This document shows, in pieces, positions 33,823 to 42,283 of a stretch of DNA of 64,000 nucleotides (within the stretch, counting starts at the first letter, position 1; each line of letters starts with the position of its first letter). This DNA comes from an uncultured Phycisphaerales bacterium (GTDB lineage: Bacteria; Planctomycetota; Phycisphaerae; Sedimentisphaerales; Anaerobacaceae): the NCBI GenBank assembly GCA_937927975.1, contig CALEZT010000259.1:12151-76150 (forward strand), read 5' to 3'. Below the pieces are notes generated by a model. The model did no database searches and had not been told where the DNA came from. It saw only the letters and a list, made by a program, of their open reading frames with translations. Made by a program: the position numbers and the translations under genes.

Positions 33823-35127
33823 TCACAAGGCCCGATCCATGCCTGGCTTGCGTTGCCCGGTGAGCCGCCAGATCCACGGTCCTGACAGGCTCGCGCGGCC
33901 CGCGTGGACCGACAGCTCGTCCTTGGCCCGCTGGACCGTCCGCCAACTGAAACCGGCGAGTTGGCACTCCTTCTTGATGTCGCCGGCGGCCAGCGGACCG
34001 GCCGCGAGCAGTTCCCCCAGCCAGTCCACGGCTCGACGCAGAGCCGTGTCGCGGACCTCGCAATCGCCCGGCGCGCTCTCGCTTCGCAGGGCCTCGTTGG
34101 CCGAGAGGTCGACCGGCTCGGACTCCCAGCAGATCGCAGGAGGCGAGCCCTCGATCGTGAAGGCCAGGCCCCGGCCTTCCTCCGCCAGGTTGTTCTTGCC
34201 GGACAGCAGGAGCCGACGCTTCTTGTTCTGGCGGTCCCGCGTCAGGTGCCAGACCGAGCGGGCGACGCCGGTGAAGGCCCGGCTGCCCAGGGCCAGGTCG
34301 TCCGCGTGCGTGGTGCCGGCGTCCTTTCGCCGGTGGGCCACGACCAGGACCGCAGGCCCGTAGAGGTCCGAAAGCCGCGTCACCGGATCGAGAACCGCCC
34401 GAACCTCGCTGTCGCGGTAGGAGTCGGTGCCGCTGCCCAGGTACGAGCCGATCGGATCGACCACGATCAGCCGGCAGTCGGGATGAGACTGGAGGCAGGA
34501 CTCCAGGGTCCGCGTGTCGGCCAGGGTGAACGGCGCCTCGAAGCACCGTCCGTCCGCGCCGGTCCGACGGACCCCCTGGAGCAGGTGGACCTTGGACAGG
34601 TCCGCGCCGTGGGCCTCCAGGCGGGGCCGCAACGTGTCGGCAGGATCGTCCTCGGCGCAGATGAAGATCACCGAGCCCTCGACGCCCTCGACCCCGTCGG
34701 GCCAGGGCCGGCCCCTGGAGATCCGCGCCGCCAGGTCGGTCGTCAGGAAGCTCTTGCCCTCGCCCGGCCGGCCGACCAGCAGGGTGATGCGTCCCAGCGG
34801 CATCCGTCCGGGCCACAGCCAGCGGATCGAGCTGGGCACCACGTCGGCAAAGCACTGCAGGACCGGCACGATCGAAGTCCCAGCAGCGCCGGCCCCCGCG
34901 GACGGAAGAACCTTGGCGGTCCGCACCAGTGCCTCCAGTTCCCGACCTCGGGCGGCGACCCCCTCGGCGGGACAGGCATCCACCCAGTCGAACAGATCGC
35001 CCTTGGGCGGCAGGCCCGGCAGCTCGACGATCCTCACCCGCGCCGGGGGCGAGAGCCGCTGCAGGATCGACACGACGGCCTGGGCGTACCGGCGGCCGGG
35101 CTCGTCGTTGTCGGGCAGGATGACCAC
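33823..35127 (-). CDS. 5'-truncated primase/helicase-like RecA-fold ATPase
   Basis: 434 residues from a GTG at 35127; the frame is open only to 35176. The product opens with VILPDNDEPGRRYA, which is the second half of a TOPRIM domain as in phage or plasmid primases; the first half and any zinc finger are missing. A RepA/AAA_25-like ATPase follows, with Walker A LLVGRPGEGKS (Lys125), a Walker B region LIVVDPIGSYLGSGTDSYRD, and LVVAHRRKDAGTTHADD. A winged-helix-like end closes it. It abuts the SGNH gene with 40 bases between. Probably a remnant of a mobile element or prophage replication gene; activity is doubtful without the TOPRIM start. Confidence 0.75.
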   Translation of the reverse strand: MVILPDNDEPGRRYAQAVVSILQRLSPPARVRIVELPGLPPKGDLFDWVDACPAEGVAARGRELEALVRTAKVLPSAGAGAAGTSIVPVLQCFADVVPSSIRWLWPGRMPLGRITLLVGRPGEGKSFLTTDLAARISRGRPWPDGVEGVEGSVIFICAEDDPADTLRPRLEAHGADLSKVHLLQGVRRTGADGRCFEAPFTLADTRTLESCLQSHPDCRLIVVDPIGSYLGSGTDSYRDSEVRAVLDPVTRLSDLYGPAVLVVAHRRKDAGTTHADDLALGSRAFTGVARSVWHLTRDRQNKKRRLLLSGKNNLAEEGRGLAFTIEGSPPAICWESEPVDLSANEALRSESAPGDCEVRDTALRRAVDWLGELLAAGPLAAGDIKKECQLAGFSWRTVQRAKDELSVHAGRASLSGPWIWRLTGQRKPGMDRAL

Positions 35128-35167
35128 GTCCCGACCGGCCAGGGGACGCCTGTCGCCCCGCCACCGG

Positions 35168-37318
35168 TCAGGGCCTCAGGAGGGTCTCCGCCAGGCGACG
35201 GATCTCGGGCAAGGACGGGTCGAGCTCGACCGCCCTGCGGACCAGGGCGGCCCCTTCCTGGCGACGGCCCGTCTGGATCAGCAGCAGGCCCAGATTGCCG
35301 TGCAGGCGGGCGTTGTTCGGCAGGATCGCCAGGCCCTCGCGACAGACCTTCTCGGCGTCCGCCAGCCGCCTGGCCTTGTAGCACAGCTCCGCCAGGTCCA
35401 GGTAGGCCGAGGCGTTGTCGGGCTCCAGGCGGATCGCCTTGCGGAAGAGCGCTTCGGCCTGGGTCGTGCGGCCCAGCTTGTTGTGGCACCAGCCCAGGTG
35501 GTAGCAGGCGGAGCCCGAGGTGGGCTTGATCGCCAGGAGCTTCTCGTACGCGACGATGGCGCCCGTCAGGTCGCCCTTGGCGCGGAGGACCGAGCCCAGC
35601 GAGTCGTAGGGCATGTGCGAGTGCGGCAGGAGCCTGTGCACGATGCGATACTGCTGGAGCGAGGCGTCGTACTCTTTGAGGTCCTCCGCCAGCAACTGGC
35701 CATAGTCCCAGCGGAGACGCCAGTCGTCGGGGTATCGCTCGATCGTCTCGACGTAGCGGCTCGCGAGGCCCTGCAACACCTCGGGCTTCAAGGCCTTCTG
35801 CTGCTGTTCGAGTTGGGCGGTCAGTCGCTCCATCTGCTCCTTGTGGCCGAGCTGGTTGGTAAACGGAGGCTTGGCCAGAAACCCGTGCACCACCATGCCC
35901 AGCGTCTCCTGGCAGCTCCAGTCGTTGTATCCCAGACGCTCGGCGCACCATCGCTCGTCGGGGGTGGGGTTCACGGGCCGGACCTTGGGGAACCTCTCAA
36001 GGATCTGCGGCTCGAGCTGTTCCAGGACCGTGCGGGCGACGACGTGGTTGCCGCGGAAGGTCAGGTGCACGTGCTCGTGGAACAGGTCCTCGCCCGCCAA
36101 GCCGCGAGGGCTGTTGGCGTCGATTGCGCGGGCGACGTCGGCCAGGCGGACGCCCTGGGCCTTGCGTCGATCCGCGACCGTTCTGATGATCTGGTTGATC
36201 CGCGTGTCGGCGCGGAAGCGAAGCGTGTCGAGGTCCAGGGCCCTGGCGTAGCCGGCGCGGGCGTTGTCGTAGTCCTCGATGCGTTCGTGGCAGCGGGCCA
36301 GGCGAAATTGCAGTTCCGCGTGGGAGTCGTCGATCTGCAAGGCCTTGCGGTACGAGGCAATCGCATCGGCGTCTTTGCCCTGCGTCTGGGCGATCGCGCC
36401 CTGCTTGTACGCGGCCTCCCAGTCCGTCCGCTGTTGGGCGGTCAGATCCGCGCGGTTCAGCGACGCAAACGGCGGACAATCCCGCAGGTTCGCGCCGACC
36501 GTGCAGAGGACGACGTGAGTTCCGCCGTCCCTCGCGAGCCGGCAGATGTCTTCGAGATTCCGCTGAAAGTGGCTGTACGTGGTCGCCATTCTCGGATCGT
36601 CGGCTCGGACCTGGTTGCCCAGGAACATGGCCATGCCGCGCCAGACCTGGGGTCCGCCCTCGGCGAGCCTGCGAGAGCCCATCGCGCTGACGAGTTGGCC
36701 GAGCTTGGTCGCCCGCAGACGGATGCCCGCGCGGATCAGGGGGAGGTTGGACAAGGCCGAGGTCAGGACCGTGCCGGGTCCGTAGGGACCGACGACCTCG
36801 TTGTTGCCCATGTAGACCACGAAGAAGTCCGGTTCGTGCCGCACGCAGTCTCTGGCGATCTGGAGCACGACGTGCGAATTGATCGCAGCCATCGCGGCGG
36901 TGACCACTTCGAACCGGGCGTCGGGGAATCGCTCCTGGAGCATCGCCTCGAGGACGCGTCCGAATCGAAAGGCGTTGTTCGGGGCCCCCTGCGCTGCGGA
37001 CTCGCCCAGCACGAAGATGCGACAGGTGTTCGCGGGCTTGGCGGCGGCAAAGAGGAACGGCTCGAACTCCCTCGCCAGGACCGGCGGGAAGAACCGCCAT
37101 CCGAACTTGACGTTCTCGCCCAGGCAGGGCCGGCCTTCGACTTGGCAGGGGATCGCGACGCGGGGGCAGTATCCGTAGCCGAGCGCGCGAAGGCCCAGTT
37201 CCAGCAGTCCGAGGAAAAGCAGCGGCCCGACGACGACCGCGACGGTGCGAAAGAGCCAGACGCGTCCGCGAGAAGCTGGAGGCGTCCCTGCGGCCTTCCT
37301 TCTGGGCTTGTGCGCCAT
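35168..37318 (-). CDS. SGNH hydrolase with TPR C terminus, membrane anchored
   Basis: 716 residues. One membrane helix (about 20-45, TVAVVVGPLLFLGLLELGL) precedes an SGNH/GDSL domain: Ser107 in IFVLGESAAQG, the Asn in VVYMGNNEVVGPYGPG and the D-x-x-H pair in EDLFHEHVHLTFRGNHV. A short TPR lies inside the hydrolase domain (about 300-370). The C-terminal part (about 520-716) is a run of TPRs ending GRRQEGAALVRRAVELDP. Proteins of this build act on exopolysaccharide or sugar acyl groups at the envelope. The substrate is unknown. Confidence 0.8.
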   Translation of the reverse strand: MAHKPRRKAAGTPPASRGRVWLFRTVAVVVGPLLFLGLLELGLRALGYGYCPRVAIPCQVEGRPCLGENVKFGWRFFPPVLAREFEPFLFAAAKPANTCRIFVLGESAAQGAPNNAFRFGRVLEAMLQERFPDARFEVVTAAMAAINSHVVLQIARDCVRHEPDFFVVYMGNNEVVGPYGPGTVLTSALSNLPLIRAGIRLRATKLGQLVSAMGSRRLAEGGPQVWRGMAMFLGNQVRADDPRMATTYSHFQRNLEDICRLARDGGTHVVLCTVGANLRDCPPFASLNRADLTAQQRTDWEAAYKQGAIAQTQGKDADAIASYRKALQIDDSHAELQFRLARCHERIEDYDNARAGYARALDLDTLRFRADTRINQIIRTVADRRKAQGVRLADVARAIDANSPRGLAGEDLFHEHVHLTFRGNHVVARTVLEQLEPQILERFPKVRPVNPTPDERWCAERLGYNDWSCQETLGMVVHGFLAKPPFTNQLGHKEQMERLTAQLEQQQKALKPEVLQGLASRYVETIERYPDDWRLRWDYGQLLAEDLKEYDASLQQYRIVHRLLPHSHMPYDSLGSVLRAKGDLTGAIVAYEKLLAIKPTSGSACYHLGWCHNKLGRTTQAEALFRKAIRLEPDNASAYLDLAELCYKARRLADAEKVCREGLAILPNNARLHGNLGLLLIQTGRRQEGAALVRRAVELDPSLPEIRRLAETLLRP

Positions 37319-37368
37319 GGGCTACACTCCGTGACGAGGCGCTTGGGGAGCCGTCGATCGGCGCGCGA

Positions 37369-38475
37369 CTACTTGGCCGCGACGGCGTCCACTTCGATCT
37401 CGAACAGCAGTTCGTCCCGACACACGTCGTTTTCCGCAACGATCGCCGGGAACGGCGGGATGCCGCTCTCGTCGCAGTACCTGCGGAACAGAGGCGCGTC
37501 CTTGGCCCGCTTGAAGTAGACCAGCGAGCGGGTGACGTCGCCCCAGTCCATCTCGCGGGAGCGGAGAATGGCCTGGACCACTTCCATCGTCTGGCGGATC
37601 TGGGCCATGGAATCGTTGAGAAAGACGCTCTTGCCGTGATCGTCGATGCTGGCGGTGCCGGAGATGTACATGCGGCGCAGGTCGGGCAGTTCCAACTCCA
37701 CCGCCCGGCTGAACGAGCTGCCGTACGACGGGGCAGGCGACTGCATCGGCGAGGGGACCTCGAACGCGCTGACGTCGGGACTGTCGGTCTTGATCGCGAG
37801 CACCCCGGCCATGAGAGCGGCGCCCAGGAGGTTGCGGCCGCCGATCCCGGTGCTGGCGGGCAGGAGGCCTTCGAAGACCTTGTGCTGCGTGAAAAACTGG
37901 TTGCGGACGCTGTTGAATTCCTTGTACCAGCCGAGGATGTTGTCGTTGTAGAACCAGGTGCGAAGCACGTCGCTGAAGGCCATGGCGGAATTGTGAAGCA
38001 GGGTCTCCATCTGTTCGAAGATGGCGGTGGCCTGCTCGGGCCGTCCGGACCGGATGTCCGAGGGCAGAAGGCCCGCGAGCCGACAGTACTGGACGGACCC
38101 GTCGTCGAAGATCGAGCCCGCCCGACGGCCGTTGATCGACAGCGGCCGAACCGGGGCGCCGGAGACCGCCCAGACGTGCACGCCGCAGAGGTTATCGGTC
38201 CGGGAGTTCTCCACCCAGGCCAGAGGCACGCTGCCGCCCTCGACCGTCCTGGTCAGAGCCTGCACCGCGTTGCGGTCGGCCGGCGCGAAACCGAGCGTCT
38301 CGACGCACACGACCCGCGCATCGAGCTGGCGCAGCGTCTCCGCGGCTCTGTGGAACTGAGAATCCGGCGTCTCGCCTTTCTCAGGGGTGATCGTGATGAA
38401 GTGTTCTTGAACTTGATCCCGGCTAACCGTGGTGATATTCAAGCCCGACGCCACTCGTTTTTGAAAACTCGTCAA
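37369..38475 (-). CDS. Chorismatase-like (FkbO/XanB2) two-domain RidA-fold protein
   Basis: 368 residues from a TTG at 38475, with GGAG eight bases upstream; no ATG exists near the start (TTG at 38496 and GTG at 38454 are other options). The second half resembles FkbO/Hyg5/XanB2 chorismatases: WYKEFNSVRNQFF, LLPASTGIGGRNLLGAAL, PSPMQSPAPSYGSSFSRA and MYISGTASID, then the RidA-type VFLNDSMAQIRQTMEVVQ. Those enzymes split chorismate to hydroxybenzoates and pyruvate. Whether the catalytic residues are all kept was not checked, so a plain RidA-like role is possible. No biosynthetic partners are adjacent. Confidence 0.6.
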   Translation of the reverse strand: MTSFQKRVASGLNITTVSRDQVQEHFITITPEKGETPDSQFHRAAETLRQLDARVVCVETLGFAPADRNAVQALTRTVEGGSVPLAWVENSRTDNLCGVHVWAVSGAPVRPLSINGRRAGSIFDDGSVQYCRLAGLLPSDIRSGRPEQATAIFEQMETLLHNSAMAFSDVLRTWFYNDNILGWYKEFNSVRNQFFTQHKVFEGLLPASTGIGGRNLLGAALMAGVLAIKTDSPDVSAFEVPSPMQSPAPSYGSSFSRAVELELPDLRRMYISGTASIDDHGKSVFLNDSMAQIRQTMEVVQAILRSREMDWGDVTRSLVYFKRAKDAPLFRRYCDESGIPPFPAIVAENDVCRDELLFEIEVDAVAAK

Positions 38476-38572
38476 TGCCGAAGCTCCTGCCTTCAACCCA
38501 GAATCGTCGCGGAACTCAAACCCTGATGATACCAGAAATGCCCCGCCGACACAAGGACTTTATCCGCGGGTC

Positions 38573-39394
38573 CTACTCGATGCGACGACGCCCCCGTTTG
38601 CGGGCCGGGGCTTCTCGCGGTCGCCCGCCGGCGGGCTTTCTGCGGACCCTGGGCCGCTTCTCGGCCGGACCGACCATGTGCTCGGTCGCGGTTCGTCGCA
38701 GGTACTCGACCTCCGACTTCGACATCGGACGGTACTGGCCGACGCCCAGGCCTTCGATCTTGATATTGCCGATCCGCGTCCGCCTCAGCGACTCGACGGA
38801 CAGGCCCACGCTGGCCAGCATGCGCCGGATCTGGCGGTTGAGGCCCTGGCGGATCGTGATCTCGATGTGGGCTTCCTCCCGGCCGTTATGGAGCACCTTG
38901 ACGGTGGCTTGGCCGGTCTTGCCCTCGGCCAGGTAGACCCCCTTCCTGAGCCGCTCGACAGCGGCATCGTCCAGGTGTCCATTCACGCGGGCCACGTAGG
39001 TCTTGGGTACCTTGTACCGCGGATGCGTCAGGAGGTTGGTCAGTTCCGAATCGTTGGTCAGGATCAGCAGGCCCATCGTATCGGCGTCCAGCCGGCCCAC
39101 GCAGAAGACCCGTTCGGAGGTGGGCGCCAGGCTCACCGCGCTGGGCCTGCCCTGTGGGTCGTGGCTGGTGCTGATGACGCCTTTGGGCTTGTTGACCAGA
39201 AAATACACCCGATCGGGCGATTTGAGCCGCCGGCCGCTGACGGTGATCTGGTCGTTCTCGGGGTCCGCGAAGGCAGGCAGCTCATCGACGACCTTGCCGT
39301 TGACGCGGACCACACCTTGGAGGATCAACTCCTCGCACTGCCGCCGGGAGGCCACCCCGGCCGATGCCATCACTTTTTGAAGACGCTCTTTCAT
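38573..39394 (-). CDS. rluB: Large-subunit rRNA pseudouridine synthase of the RsuA/RluB group
   Basis: 273 residues from the ATG at 39394. An S4 RNA-binding domain (residues 1-60, MKERLQKVMASAGVASRRQC) is followed by the catalytic motif VGRLDADTMGLLILTND with nucleophile Asp103. QGLNRQIRRMLASVGL is the K/R-rich family end. A basic tail (KRPRVRRKPAGGRPREAPAR) closes it. The start overlaps the UbiA-type gene stop as ATGA, so the two are co-translated. RluB, RluE and RluF cannot be separated by eye. Confidence 0.9.
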   Translation of the reverse strand: MKERLQKVMASAGVASRRQCEELILQGVVRVNGKVVDELPAFADPENDQITVSGRRLKSPDRVYFLVNKPKGVISTSHDPQGRPSAVSLAPTSERVFCVGRLDADTMGLLILTNDSELTNLLTHPRYKVPKTYVARVNGHLDDAAVERLRKGVYLAEGKTGQATVKVLHNGREEAHIEITIRQGLNRQIRRMLASVGLSVESLRRTRIGNIKIEGLGVGQYRPMSKSEVEYLRRTATEHMVGPAEKRPRVRRKPAGGRPREAPARKRGRRRIE

Positions 39395-40269
39395 TTCCAG
39401 TAGATTATCCCGACACACACAATGACCCAGACCAGCACGCCGATCTGGAACGGCCGATCCCGCAGGATCAGCTTGACCGGGTCCGAGTACAGACCCTTTT
39501 GCGTCAACGCGCTGAAACGAAAGATACAATACAACACGATGAAGGATGTGTACACAAGACTATTCGTGCCGAACCGCTCGATGGTTTCGGAATCCATCGC
39601 GTACATCAGAAAGCAGATCACCGCCAGGACGCTGCTGACGTCGAGCATGTGGGCCAGCAGTTCCGGCGTGTACTCGCCCAGGGTCCTGCGGAAGGCCTCG
39701 CTGTTGGCCTGGAGCTGGGCGATCTCGCCCCGGCGTTTGCTGAAGGCCAGAAACAGCGTCAGCGCGAACGTGCACACCACCAGCCAGGGCGAGATGAACA
39801 CGTCGATCACCACCGCCCCGGCCACCGCACGCAGACAGAAGCCCACCGCGATGATCGCACAGTCCAGGATCATCACGTGCTTGAGTCCGAAGGAATAGAG
39901 GACCATCAGCACGCTGTAGCCCAGGACGATCCCCGCCAGCGCCGGGGAGAGCACGAGACTGCCAACCAGCGCCGGCACGATGCAGGCGACCGCGACGATC
40001 CCGGCGGTCCTGACGCTCACACGACCCGACGCGATCGGCCTGGTCCGGCGCTCGGGGTGGATGCTGTCGGTGTTGCGGTCGCGGATGTCGTTGACGATAT
40101 AGATGGCCGACGCAGCCAGGGAAAAGCAGACGAAGGCCCCCGCCGACCGGCCGACCGCCGAGAGCACCTGTTCGAACGGGCCCGCGAGCTGCCGGCTGAA
40201 GACCAGGGCCGCGAACACGAACACGTTTTTCACCCAGTGAACGGGCCTGAGGAGCGAAAGCAACGCCAT
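39391..40269 (-). CDS. UbiA-family decaprenyl-phosphate phosphoribosyltransferase-like protein
   Basis: 292 residues with about eight hydrophobic helices. LLRPVHWVKNVFVFAALVFS at the N terminus and the first aspartate motif YIVNDIRDRNTDSIHPERRT are those of the UbiA branch that includes decaprenyl-phosphate phosphoribosyltransferase (DPPR synthase). TFALTLFLAFSKRRGEIAQL is the second loop. The product would move a phosphoribosyl group onto a lipid phosphate for cell-wall or surface sugar synthesis. The exact prenyl acceptor is an inference. The gene is translationally coupled to rluB. Confidence 0.8.
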   Translation of the reverse strand: MALLSLLRPVHWVKNVFVFAALVFSRQLAGPFEQVLSAVGRSAGAFVCFSLAASAIYIVNDIRDRNTDSIHPERRTRPIASGRVSVRTAGIVAVACIVPALVGSLVLSPALAGIVLGYSVLMVLYSFGLKHVMILDCAIIAVGFCLRAVAGAVVIDVFISPWLVVCTFALTLFLAFSKRRGEIAQLQANSEAFRRTLGEYTPELLAHMLDVSSVLAVICFLMYAMDSETIERFGTNSLVYTSFIVLYCIFRFSALTQKGLYSDPVKLILRDRPFQIGVLVWVIVCVGIIYWK

Positions 40270-40275
40270 GATCTA

Positions 40276-40381
40276 CTATGTACGATTTACTATTTTCAAT
40301 TTAGTCCCTGCGACGATCCGCAGACGAGAGCCGCTGAAGTGACAAATAGTAATTCGCAAGTAGTGAATCGTAAATCCCAAA
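40276..40381. repeat. Palindromic stutter (TACGATTTACTATTT words)
   Basis: The left arm TACTATGTACGATTTACTAT (from 40275) matches the complement of AATAGTAATTCGCAAGTAGT and GAATCGTAAATCCC (to about 40380). The ~50-base GC-rich middle is the loop. It lies in the 400-base gap between the UbiA-type gene (minus) and the coiled-coil gene (plus). Confidence 0.65.
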
Positions 40382-40592
40382 ATACCGCGGTCTGCGATCC
40401 GGACGACCCGCGTTCCGGCCAGACCGACATCTGTTGACACGGTTTTCGTGCGTCGTGCGACCTTGCCACGACGTTATCGGACGCCCGTCCAGAACGCACA
40501 ATCGATAAACTCGGAAACCTGGCGAAAGCCACGACTGAGCGACGATTCTTTCTTAGTCCTTTCTTGCCTGCGAGTTGCGCCGTTGTTTTTTC

Positions 40593-40621
40593 TTGACGCA
40601 CGGCCCCGCAAACGCGATAAT
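40593..40621 (+). promoter_or_regulatory. Promoter of the BRCT-like coiled-coil gene
   Basis: TTGACG at 40593-40598 and GATAAT at 40616-40621, 17 bases apart. The transcript would begin near 40628, which rules out the longer open frame upstream and supports the ATG at 40676. Confidence 0.7.
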
Positions 40622-40675
40622 ATGGCTAAATTAGCAGTTTTGGGAGATGCCCGGGTTTACCAAGGAGTTTTTTTT

Positions 40676-42175
40676 ATGCCTCCAGGCAAAAGACGCCAAA
40701 GCAACGCCATGCTCTACACCCTCATCACGTTCGTCGGGCTGTTCATTGTCGCGACGACGGTTGCGGTCGTTTACTACGTCAAGGCCGAGGAACTCCGCAC
40801 CAGCCGTGATGACCTCCAGGAGCAGGTGGACTCCCTGGCGAACAAGGAAGAGGTCCGCACCCTGGGCAGCATCGTCGGGGCCAAAATGCCCGGGCACAGC
40901 AATCTGGGGACCATGGTCGAGCATCTGAACTCCATGGTCCGCCTGGTCAAGGGCGACCCGATCCCCGCGACCTCTGCTGAGGTGAAGGTCGCCAACGCGG
41001 CCAAGCTCATCGATCCCCTGCTGGAAGGCGCGAAGGCCTTCATCCCGCTGCCGGTTCCCCCGGCGCCCGACCCCAACACGATCGATCCCAATAACCCGCC
41101 GGATCCGAACGAGGTCAAGCCCCCTCAGGTGGCCCTGACCAGTCTGATCCGGGACCTGCTGACCAAGCTGGGGCAAACAACCACCCAGAGAGACACGGCC
41201 GAAGAGCAGCTCGGGACCCTCCGCAAACGGTTCGACGACGCCATCGCGACCATGCAGAAGACCGAGCAGAACCTCACGACCAAGGTCGCTGAGTATTACC
41301 AGCAGGTCCAGGACATCAAGACCGACTACAACAACCTTCGGGTCCTCGTGCAGCAGAACTCCGACGAGCGGGCCCAAACCCTGCTCGGCCAACTGGAAAA
41401 CGCGCGGTCCGAGTCCAGCCAGTTGAATCAGGACCTGCTCAAGGCCAGGGCCGAACTGACCATGAACCAGGGCAAGCTTTCGGAAGCCTTGGCGGCGGTC
41501 AAGAGCATCAAGCCGACGCCGGACATCGAGTCCACCGCCTTCAAGGCCGACGGCGAGGTCATCCTGGTCGATGAGCCCGCCGGGATCATCCACATCAATC
41601 TGGGCACCGAAGACCGCCTCTATCGCGGCTTGACATTCTCCGTGTACGACCGAGCGGGCGGCATTCCCCGCGACGGCAAGCCCAAGGCCCAGGTGGAAGT
41701 TTTGGCCATGGAACGACGGGTGGCGACCGCTCGCATCCTGTCGTGGGACCGCAGGAATCCGATCGCTCTGGGCGACTTGGCCGCGAACCTGATCTGGGAC
41801 GCCGGACGGCAGAACCAGTTCGTGGTCGCCGGGGAGTTCGACCTCGATCGCGACGGCAAAACGGACTACGACGGGGTCACGAAGATCGAAGCCCTGATCG
41901 GCAAATGGGGCGGCACCGTCTCGCAGGACATCTCCGCAGACACCGATTACGTGATCCTGGGCAGCAATCCTGTAGTCCCCAACGAGCCGACGCTCGAAGA
42001 GCAGTCGGAAGATCCGCTGGCGATGCAGCGGTACAACACGGCCCGCCAGGCGAGCGCCCGTTATCAGGAGATTCGCCAGCGGGCGGAGTCCCTGTACGTT
42101 CCGATCTTCAACTACGACCGATTCCTGGCCTTCACCGGCTACGCCACCGAGGTCGCCAAGCCGGGAGCATTCTAA
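40676..42175 (+). CDS. Membrane-anchored coiled-coil protein with C-terminal BRCT-like domain
   Basis: 499 residues from the ATG at 40676 behind AAGGAG. The basic start MPPGKRRQSN and one helix (about 12-35, LYTLITFVGLFIVATTVAVV) predict a cytoplasmic N terminus and an external body. Coiled coils run at about 36-60 and 165-275, separated by a PDPNTIDPNNPPDPNEVKPP linker. A beta region (about 290-375, GIIHINLGTEDRLYRGLTFS) follows. Residues about 381-488 read like a BRCT domain: FVVAGEFDLDRDG, IEALIGKWGGTVSQDIS, DTDYVILGSNP and RAESLYVPIFNYDRFLAFTG. A BRCT outside DNA repair proteins is unusual. Function unknown. Confidence 0.7.
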   Translation: MPPGKRRQSNAMLYTLITFVGLFIVATTVAVVYYVKAEELRTSRDDLQEQVDSLANKEEVRTLGSIVGAKMPGHSNLGTMVEHLNSMVRLVKGDPIPATSAEVKVANAAKLIDPLLEGAKAFIPLPVPPAPDPNTIDPNNPPDPNEVKPPQVALTSLIRDLLTKLGQTTTQRDTAEEQLGTLRKRFDDAIATMQKTEQNLTTKVAEYYQQVQDIKTDYNNLRVLVQQNSDERAQTLLGQLENARSESSQLNQDLLKARAELTMNQGKLSEALAAVKSIKPTPDIESTAFKADGEVILVDEPAGIIHINLGTEDRLYRGLTFSVYDRAGGIPRDGKPKAQVEVLAMERRVATARILSWDRRNPIALGDLAANLIWDAGRQNQFVVAGEFDLDRDGKTDYDGVTKIEALIGKWGGTVSQDISADTDYVILGSNPVVPNEPTLEEQSEDPLAMQRYNTARQASARYQEIRQRAESLYVPIFNYDRFLAFTGYATEVAKPGAF

Positions 42176-42217
42176 GACTTCAGACGATCTCGCGATTCGA
42201 CGCGAGCAATGCCACGC

Positions 42218-42274
42218 AAGGCTGCCGGGGTTGCCCAAGAAGGATCAGGCAACTGCGGCAGCCTTGACTTTTTT
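42218..42274 (+). terminator. Rho-independent terminator of the coiled-coil gene
   Basis: AAGGCTGCC (42218-42226) pairs with GGCAGCCTT (42257-42265), and GTTGCC (42230-42235) with GGCAAC (42248-42253) inside. CTTTTTT follows at 42268-42274. It lies 43 bases after the stop and just before the convergent nnrE end. Confidence 0.8.
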
Positions 42275-42283
42275 CCGCCCTCA

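Noticed and set aside
33374..33830. A full insertion sequence with a transposase
   Set aside because: No transposase frame with DDE or serine-recombinase motifs lies in the region; only short repeat blocks and inverted S arms are present.
34514..37519. A very long open frame (1001 codons) on the plus strand
   Set aside because: It is antisense to the SGNH-TPR and ATPase genes, has Arg/Pro/Gly-rich shadow composition and no family motifs; GC-rich codon bias keeps the opposite strand open.
40448..40675. N-terminal extension of the coiled-coil gene
   Set aside because: A consensus-like promoter at 40593-40621 and the AAGGAG site before 40676 place both transcript and start downstream of this stretch.
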